A stretch of DNA of 64,000 nucleotides, taken from Chloroflexota bacterium (GTDB taxonomy: Bacteria > Chloroflexota > Anaerolineae > Anaerolineales > Villigracilaceae). Of this stretch, positions 58,949 to 64,000 are shown one piece after another. The first letter of the stretch is position 1. Each line of letters opens with the position of its first letter. The DNA lies in NCBI GenBank assembly GCA_021414245.1, contig JAIOOU010000017.1, forward strand, positions 248,001 to 312,000, read 5' to 3'. Both the position numbers and the translations under genes were made by a program. The notes under the pieces were generated by a model. The model saw nothing but the letters and a program-made list of their open reading frames with translations. It did no database searches and was not told where the DNA came from.

Positions 58949-59668
58949 ATGAAATCGAATGTCGTCATTAGAAAGTTTTCGAACCTCGACGAGTTAAGCG
59001 AAGCTGCAAAATTCTCATTCATCAAAATCACGAACGAAGCCATTCAACAGCGCGGACGATTTCTCGCAGCCCTTTCAGGCGGCAATACGCCCATGAAATT
59101 ATATGACAAGCTCGCGGTCGAAAAGCTGGATTGGTCGCGCATGTATTTTTTTTGGGGGGATGAACGGTGTGTTCCCGTCGAGGATTCCGGAAATAGTTAC
59201 GGGCAGGCAAAAAAAATCTGGTTCGACAGGATCAGTGCGACGAATATCCATCGCATCCAATCGGACCTCGAGCCTGCCGCGGCCGCAAATGAATATGCCG
59301 CCATCTTGAAAAAATTCGCCGAACCGCCCCTGCGCTGGCCGCGTTTTGACCTCGTCCTGCTGGGCATGGGTGACGACGGGCACACTGCGTCCCTATTTCC
59401 CGGCTCCCCGGTTGCCGTGGACTCACCGACACTGGCCGTGGTTGCCAACTACCAAGATCGGCCTGCCAATCGGGTGACTCTTACACAGAATGTGTTCAAC
59501 GATGCCCGCACCATCTTCATCCTCGCTGTTGGAAAAAGCAAGGCGGAAACATTGAAGAAGGTGCTCAACGGCCCGCATCTTCCCGCCGAGCTGCCTGTCC
59601 AGCGGATCGGCCCGCAGGACGGCAGGATCATCTGGTTTGTGGATGAAGCAGCCGCAAGTCTTTTATAA
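58949..59668 (+). CDS. pgl: 6-phosphogluconolactonase
   Basis: This 239-residue protein has ALSGGNTPMKLYDKLA, YFFWGDERCVPVEDSGNSYG and LLGMGDDGHTASLFPG, all conserved in SOL/DevB lactonases, which hydrolyse 6-phosphogluconolactone. TACAAT (58935-58940) lies 8 nt before the ATG (probably leaderless). It is the first gene of pgl-gnd-zwf. Confidence 0.94.
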   Translation: MKSNVVIRKFSNLDELSEAAKFSFIKITNEAIQQRGRFLAALSGGNTPMKLYDKLAVEKLDWSRMYFFWGDERCVPVEDSGNSYGQAKKIWFDRISATNIHRIQSDLEPAAAANEYAAILKKFAEPPLRWPRFDLVLLGMGDDGHTASLFPGSPVAVDSPTLAVVANYQDRPANRVTLTQNVFNDARTIFILAVGKSKAETLKKVLNGPHLPAELPVQRIGPQDGRIIWFVDEAAASLL

Positions 59669-59711
59669 AAACAGACTTCGGAAGTCTGTTTACAAAAAGG
59701 AGTTTTATAAA

Positions 59712-60623
59712 ATGGAATTAGCTTTGGTAGGTTTAGGAAAAATGGGATTGAACATGGCCACGCGTTTATCGCGCGGCGGCCATCGTGTGGTTGGGTACGC
59801 CCGCACCAAAGAGACCGTGGAATCTGCGATCAAACTTGGCGCAGAAGGCGCCTCCTCCCTGGAGGAGGCGGTCGGCAAGTTGAGCCAATCACCAAAAGTG
59901 GTCTGGGTGATGGTCCCTTCCGGCAAAACCACGACTGAGACTATTGAAAAAGTCGCATCCTTGTTAACAAAAGGCGACATTATCATCGACGGCGGCAATT
60001 CCAACTATAAGGAAACGATCTCCCACGCCGCCATGCTGGAAGCCAAAGGCATTGAGTTTGTCGACTGCGGAACCAGCGGGGGCATTTGGGGTCTTACCGA
60101 AGGATACAGCCTGATGATCGGCGGCAAGCTCGAGGTCACAGAAAAACTGCGTCCGATCTTCGAAACCCTTGCACCGGGAAAAGCACTGGGCTGGGGACGG
60201 GTGGGTCCGCACGGCGCCGGTCACTATGTCAAAATGGTCCATAACGGGATTGAGTACGGCATGATGCAGGCTTTTGCCGAAGGCTTCGGCATCCTGAAAG
60301 CCAAGAAGGAATTCGGCCTGGACCTTTCCCAGATTTCACATATCTGGCAGAACGGAAGTGTGGTCCGCTCGTGGCTGTTGGACCTGGCCGCCAATGCCCT
60401 GGATGAAGACACTGAATTAAAAGACATCAAGCCCTGGGTGGCTGATTCCGGTGAAGGCCGCTGGACTGTTTTTGAGTCGATCGACCTGGACGTTCCGGCA
60501 CCCATTATCACCCTGGCACTTCAAATGCGCTTCGCCAGCCGCGATGAGGAAAACTACCCAGCCCGCATGCTGGCCGCGCTGCGCAATCAATTCGGCGGAC
60601 ATGCCATCAAGAAAGCAGAATAG
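59712..60623 (+). CDS. gnd: 6-phosphogluconate dehydrogenase, decarboxylating (short GndA/YqeC type)
   Basis: This 303-residue protein has GLGKMGLNMATRL (nucleotide site), VDCGTSGGIWGLTEGYSLMIGG and GHYVKMVHNGIEYGMMQA. It is the short, often NAD-linked form of the enzyme (canonical Gnd is ~470). AAGGAG precedes the start at 59712. It yields ribulose-5-phosphate and CO2. Confidence 0.92.
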   Translation: MELALVGLGKMGLNMATRLSRGGHRVVGYARTKETVESAIKLGAEGASSLEEAVGKLSQSPKVVWVMVPSGKTTTETIEKVASLLTKGDIIIDGGNSNYKETISHAAMLEAKGIEFVDCGTSGGIWGLTEGYSLMIGGKLEVTEKLRPIFETLAPGKALGWGRVGPHGAGHYVKMVHNGIEYGMMQAFAEGFGILKAKKEFGLDLSQISHIWQNGSVVRSWLLDLAANALDEDTELKDIKPWVADSGEGRWTVFESIDLDVPAPIITLALQMRFASRDEENYPARMLAALRNQFGGHAIKKAE

Positions 60624-60633
60624 ACTTTTTGAA

Positions 60634-60700
60634 CCGTAAAGAACGCCAGGGGCGCGAAGAAGATCAAAGGTTTTCTTCGCATTCCCGGCAGTCTTGGCGG
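60634..60700. repeat. Imperfect inverted repeat between gnd and zwf
   Basis: 27-bp arms (60634-60660 and 60674-60700) are imperfect reverse complements with a 13-nt loop. The arm pattern (CCGTAAAGAACGCCAGGGGC and so on) recalls the dispersed AACCGCAAAGACGCCAAGG-type palindromes common in some bacterial genomes. No gene is contained here. Confidence 0.6.
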
Positions 60701-60720
60701 TGAAAATTTACAGGTTCAAT

Positions 60721-62199
60721 ATGAACAACCCATCCAATAATGGTTTACTAACGACCATCATCATCTTTGGCGCCTCCGGCGACCTGACTCAGCGCAAGTT
60801 GATCCCTTCCCTGTTTAACTTGTTCCGCAAACGGCGCACACCCAAAAAATTCCACATCGTCGGGTTCGGCGGGACCGTATTTACCGATGAACAATTCCGC
60901 GAACATCTACGTGCCGGCGTAAAGGAACACGCCAACTTTGCGTTCACAGATGAGGAATGGAACATTTTCGCGCCAAATCTCTTCTATCTGCCCGGAAAAT
61001 ACACGGAAAAGGCGGATTTCACCAAACTTGCCGAATATCTATCCAAGCTTGAAAATGGCGAAGCAAACCGGCTTTTTTACATGGCCCTGCCCCCAACCCT
61101 CTTCCCTGCGATCATCGACAATCTGGATGCCTCCGGTCAGCTGAAAGAGAACGGAGCCTGGAGAAGGGTCGTACTCGAGAAACCCTTTGGTACCGACCTT
61201 GCCTCCGCGGTCCAACTTAATCACCAGGTCCACAAGGCCCTGAACGAAAATCAAATCTACCGCATCGATCATTATCTTGGGAAGGAGACCGTGCAGAATA
61301 TTCTTTTCACACGGTTTGCCAACACCATCTACGAGCCGATCTGGAACCGTCACTATATCGACCATGTGCAGATCACCGTGGCTGAAAAAGTGGGTCTGGA
61401 ACACCGGGCCGGTTTTTACGATGGCGTGGGTGTATTGCGGGATATGTTTCAAAACCATCTATTACAGCTGCTGACCCTGGTCGCCATGGAACCCCCTGCC
61501 TCCTTCAGCGCTGCGCATCTCCGCAATGAAAAAGTGAAAGTGCTAAGCGCGATTCAGCCGATGACGCCCGAACAGGTTTCGGCGAACACGGTCCGTGCGC
61601 AATATAAGGGCTATCGCGACGAGGCCGAAGTCAAACCCAACTCCACCACGCCCACCTACGCCGCGCTGCGTCTCTTCATCAACAACTGGCGCTGGAAGGG
61701 AGTCCCATTCTATCTGCGTTCCGGAAAAAATCTTTCGGAAAAACAATCCCAGATCATCATTCAGTTCAAGGAACCGCCCCTGGCGATGTTCCCGATGCAA
61801 ACGATGAAACCAAACATTCTGGTTCTGTACCTGCAACCTGACGAAGGCGTTCATTTACGTTTCGAGGCCAAGGCTCCCGACACCGTTTCTGAAACCCGCT
61901 CCGTGGATATGGAGTTTCACTACGCCGAAGCTTTTGGACAAACAGCCATCCCGGAGTCTTATGAACGGCTTCTTCTGGATGCCCTGCAAGGCGACGCAGC
62001 CCTCTTTACCCGTGCAGACGAAGTGGAGACTGCCTGGTCGCTGATCGATCCCATTCTTCAGACGTGGGAAGCGCATCAGACTCCGCCCCTGGCTGCTTAC
62101 AAACCAGGTAGTTGGGGCCCCCCTGAGGGATATGACCTCCTGGCTCGCGACGGACGTCGTTGGCTCAATGAAGAAACCAGTATGATGTTGGAGAAATAA
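60721..62199 (+). CDS. zwf: Glucose-6-phosphate dehydrogenase
   Basis: This 492-residue protein has IIIFGASGDLTQRKLIPSL (coenzyme site) and RIDHYLGKETVQN, whose Lys and His contact the substrate. It is the entry step of the oxidative pentose-phosphate path, with the other two enzymes encoded upstream. An in-frame GTG-type start at 60694 is less likely. A strong terminator follows. Confidence 0.95.
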   Translation: MNNPSNNGLLTTIIIFGASGDLTQRKLIPSLFNLFRKRRTPKKFHIVGFGGTVFTDEQFREHLRAGVKEHANFAFTDEEWNIFAPNLFYLPGKYTEKADFTKLAEYLSKLENGEANRLFYMALPPTLFPAIIDNLDASGQLKENGAWRRVVLEKPFGTDLASAVQLNHQVHKALNENQIYRIDHYLGKETVQNILFTRFANTIYEPIWNRHYIDHVQITVAEKVGLEHRAGFYDGVGVLRDMFQNHLLQLLTLVAMEPPASFSAAHLRNEKVKVLSAIQPMTPEQVSANTVRAQYKGYRDEAEVKPNSTTPTYAALRLFINNWRWKGVPFYLRSGKNLSEKQSQIIIQFKEPPLAMFPMQTMKPNILVLYLQPDEGVHLRFEAKAPDTVSETRSVDMEFHYAEAFGQTAIPESYERLLLDALQGDAALFTRADEVETAWSLIDPILQTWEAHQTPPLAAYKPGSWGPPEGYDLLARDGRRWLNEETSMMLEK

Positions 62200-62213
62200 A
62201 CCCGAACACCGGT

Positions 62214-62251
62214 CAAAAAGAGGCCTGACTTCAACGCCAGGCCTCTTTTTG
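62214..62251 (+). terminator. Terminator after zwf
   Basis: A perfect 14-bp inverted repeat (62214-62227 and 62238-62251) with a T run closes the pgl-gnd-zwf operon. Confidence 0.92.
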
Positions 62252-62314
62252 TTTGGAAATCGTAAGTGCATTTTCCGCACAGGGTGTCGTATAATTGCGG
62301 ATAGTAAAAGACCC

Positions 62315-63877
62315 ATGATCAATTCATCCAAGACAAGAAAGACCTTCACCCTGTTAATCATCGTCAGTCTGACGTTAACAGGGTTGTTTTTATTGTGGAA
62401 ATTCATCCCTTGGGGAAATACTACCGGCATATTATTTTTTTTCACAGGCCTTTTTATCGGCATTGTCATTTTTGCCGCCATTCAGTACTTTCTGATAAGA
62501 CCTTCCCCCGCACGCGTGGGGGGAAACAAGCTTGCCAGCCATCTTGATGAATTGGTATACAGCACCATTCTGGAGACCTCGTCCGATTCATTCGCAGTGG
62601 TAGATCTGACAGGCCGGCTGATTTTTTGCAGCCCTCAAACAGCCAGCCTGCATGGATATGACAGCCCCGGGGAATTGATCGGCAAAAGAGCCTTTACCTT
62701 GTTACCCTTAAAGGAAATCCTCCGCGCTACAAAATATATGCAGCTTACCCTGCAGAGCGGGATGATCAAGAACATCGAATTCACCCTTCTAAAAAAGAAC
62801 GGAGACCCGTTCATTGCGGAAGTAAGCGCCTCCCTCATAAAAAACCGGAGCGGAGCATCGATTGCCTTTATGGTTACCGTCCGGGATATCACGGAACGCA
62901 AATGGGTGGAGGAACAGATTCGGGAAAGTGAAGCGCGTTATCGCATTGTTGCCGACAACACCTTCGATTGGGAATTCTGGCAGGCGCCGAACGACCGTTT
63001 TATTTACATTTCCCCCTCCTGCAAACGCATCACCGGCTGGGACGCCACCGAGTTCATCAAGAATCCAGGCCTTGTCGAACGCATCATTCATCCCGACGAC
63101 CGGCAGCATTACCTGCTGCACTCAGTCGCAACAAAGCAAAATAAAACCCCCGGAGAGATCGAATTCCGCATCCAGCGCGCCGATGGCGTGGAGCGCTGGA
63201 TCAATCACATCTGCCAGCCAGTGTTCGATGAAAGCGGAAATTTTACGGGCACACGGGGCAGCAACCGGGATATTACAGAGCGCAAAATCGCCGAGGACAA
63301 CCTTCAGCAAGCAAACGAACAGCTTCGCCTTCAGCTCTCGGAAATTGAGCAATTGCAGATCATCCTGCGCCAGCAGGCCTTGCACGACCCATTGACCGGC
63401 TTGCATAACCGTCGATATATGGAGGAGGGTCTGCGAATGGAACTTGCCCGCGCTGCCAGGGAGGATTACCAGGTCACAATCGCCCTCCTGGACATGGATA
63501 ACTTAAAGGTCTTTAATGACACCCACGGTCATGCCGTTGGAGACAAGGCCCTGGTCCTGCTAGGCGAAAAGCTTCGTGAACTGACCAGGACCGATGACAT
63601 TATCTGCAGATATGGGGGGGATGAATTCCTGATCGTTCTCCATAAGACAAATCTAAAGGATGGTTTTAAGCGTGTCAACCAATGGCGGAAGGCCATGGAG
63701 GACCTGCGAATTCCACATGAACAGCTGCAGCTTCAAATTACCTTTACTGCGGGGATAGCGACCTATCCATTCCATGGAAGATCCCTGGAACAGATCATCA
63801 AGGCGGCCGACGATGCGCTATATGAGGCAAAGAAGAAGGGTCGTAATATTGTCATGGCCCCGGATGAACCCACATAA
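62315..63877 (+). CDS. Diguanylate cyclase with two PAS domains
   Basis: This 520-residue protein has two membrane helices (about residues 10-60), PAS1 (about 85-195), PAS2 (about 205-325, with a PAC end NRDITERK), a short coiled coil and a GGDEF domain. The active motif is RYGGDEFL, and R-T-D-D five residues before it is an intact RxxD inhibitory site. It makes c-di-GMP in response to a PAS-borne or membrane signal. TATAAT at 62290-62295 lies upstream. Confidence 0.92.
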   Translation: MINSSKTRKTFTLLIIVSLTLTGLFLLWKFIPWGNTTGILFFFTGLFIGIVIFAAIQYFLIRPSPARVGGNKLASHLDELVYSTILETSSDSFAVVDLTGRLIFCSPQTASLHGYDSPGELIGKRAFTLLPLKEILRATKYMQLTLQSGMIKNIEFTLLKKNGDPFIAEVSASLIKNRSGASIAFMVTVRDITERKWVEEQIRESEARYRIVADNTFDWEFWQAPNDRFIYISPSCKRITGWDATEFIKNPGLVERIIHPDDRQHYLLHSVATKQNKTPGEIEFRIQRADGVERWINHICQPVFDESGNFTGTRGSNRDITERKIAEDNLQQANEQLRLQLSEIEQLQIILRQQALHDPLTGLHNRRYMEEGLRMELARAAREDYQVTIALLDMDNLKVFNDTHGHAVGDKALVLLGEKLRELTRTDDIICRYGGDEFLIVLHKTNLKDGFKRVNQWRKAMEDLRIPHEQLQLQITFTAGIATYPFHGRSLEQIIKAADDALYEAKKKGRNIVMAPDEPT

Positions 63878-63953
63878 TTACCACACATTCTCTTCACTTT
63901 CATTTTATCTGCAGGTGGGAAAATAAAGTCAAGTTTACAAATCGGAGGTAAAT

Positions 63954-64000
63954 ATGAAAAGTAAGAAATGGCTTTGGGTTACTCTGACCATCCTGCTTAC
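63954..64000 (+). CDS. Start of an exported protein, cut by the window edge
   Basis: An ATG at 63954 with a CGGAGG ribosome site opens MKSKKWLWVTLTILL, a typical signal-peptide start. The rest lies beyond the window, so the product is unknown. The 63878-63953 gap holds no other gene. Confidence 0.6.
   Translation, partial: MKSKKWLWVTLTILL

Noticed and set aside
1-64000. Mobile elements, CRISPR arrays, prophage or defence systems
   Set aside because: No transposase, integrase, direct-repeat array, restriction or toxin-antitoxin genes could be recognised.

Overview
The window reads as chromosomal DNA of an anaerobic, fermentative Chloroflexota bacterium, probably class Anaerolineae. This is an inference from gene content and style: a LysM/M23 lipoprotein family, an archaeal/eukaryotic-type ProRS, TMEM175 channels, a [NiFe] hydrogenase tied to HydABC/Nuo-type subunits, and promoters sitting directly on start codons. 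Base composition is moderately GC-rich and looks even throughout. I see no rRNA, tRNA, CRISPR array, insertion sequence or phage module.

Layout. 1-3.9 kb: end of an M20 amidohydrolase, a FecR-type lipoprotein, a small anchored protein, then a GbsR/MarR-type regulator with a consensus promoter and a palindromic operator ahead of an NmrA-like reductase. 4-8.7 kb (minus): DUF2726 protein, HisN-type phosphatase, CCA-type nucleotidyltransferase, and two oligopeptide permeases. 8.7-11.2 kb: a candidate attenuator (leaderless 18-codon proline-containing leader peptide plus terminator/antiterminator) ahead of mazG-like, LOG-family and proS genes. 11.2-20.5 kb: HEAT/AlkD-like protein, esterase, FAD oxidase, acetyl-CoA synthetase, M23 peptidase, MprF-like protein, and fused FtcD. 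20.5-28.7 kb: mostly short unrelated operons (two TMEM175 channels, DMT exporter, HAD phosphatase, DinB-like protein, alcohol dehydrogenase, membrane protein plus cytochrome-b5-like protein, GH13 glucosidase, YHS and DUF402 proteins).

The centrepiece is 28.7-48.7 kb: fdhD, then a roughly 19-kb hydrogen-metabolism locus. A first Rex-type promoter drives a signalling set (DRTGG, CBS+HATPase, DRTGG, PHP). A second Rex-type promoter drives NuoE1, an HATPase, a [2Fe-2S] protein, HydB-type NuoF1, NuoE2, NuoF2, a NuoG/HydA-like protein, and [NiFe] small and large subunits. After these come a CBS protein, the maturation protease and hypABFCDE. Together this looks like a redox-controlled, NAD(H)-linked, possibly electron-bifurcating [NiFe] hydrogenase of HydABCSL type with a duplicated diaphorase module and its complete maturation set.

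48.7-64 kb: three tandem LysM/M23 lipoprotein paralogues; a thiol-redox group (OsmC, TlpA, zinc ribbon, divergent from a cNMP-binding protein and a NifU-like scaffold); three membrane proteins of DUF5668/LiaF type; an AlkZ-like winged-helix protein; an oxidative pentose-phosphate operon (pgl-gnd-zwf); a PAS-PAS-GGDEF diguanylate cyclase; and the start of an exported protein cut by the window edge.
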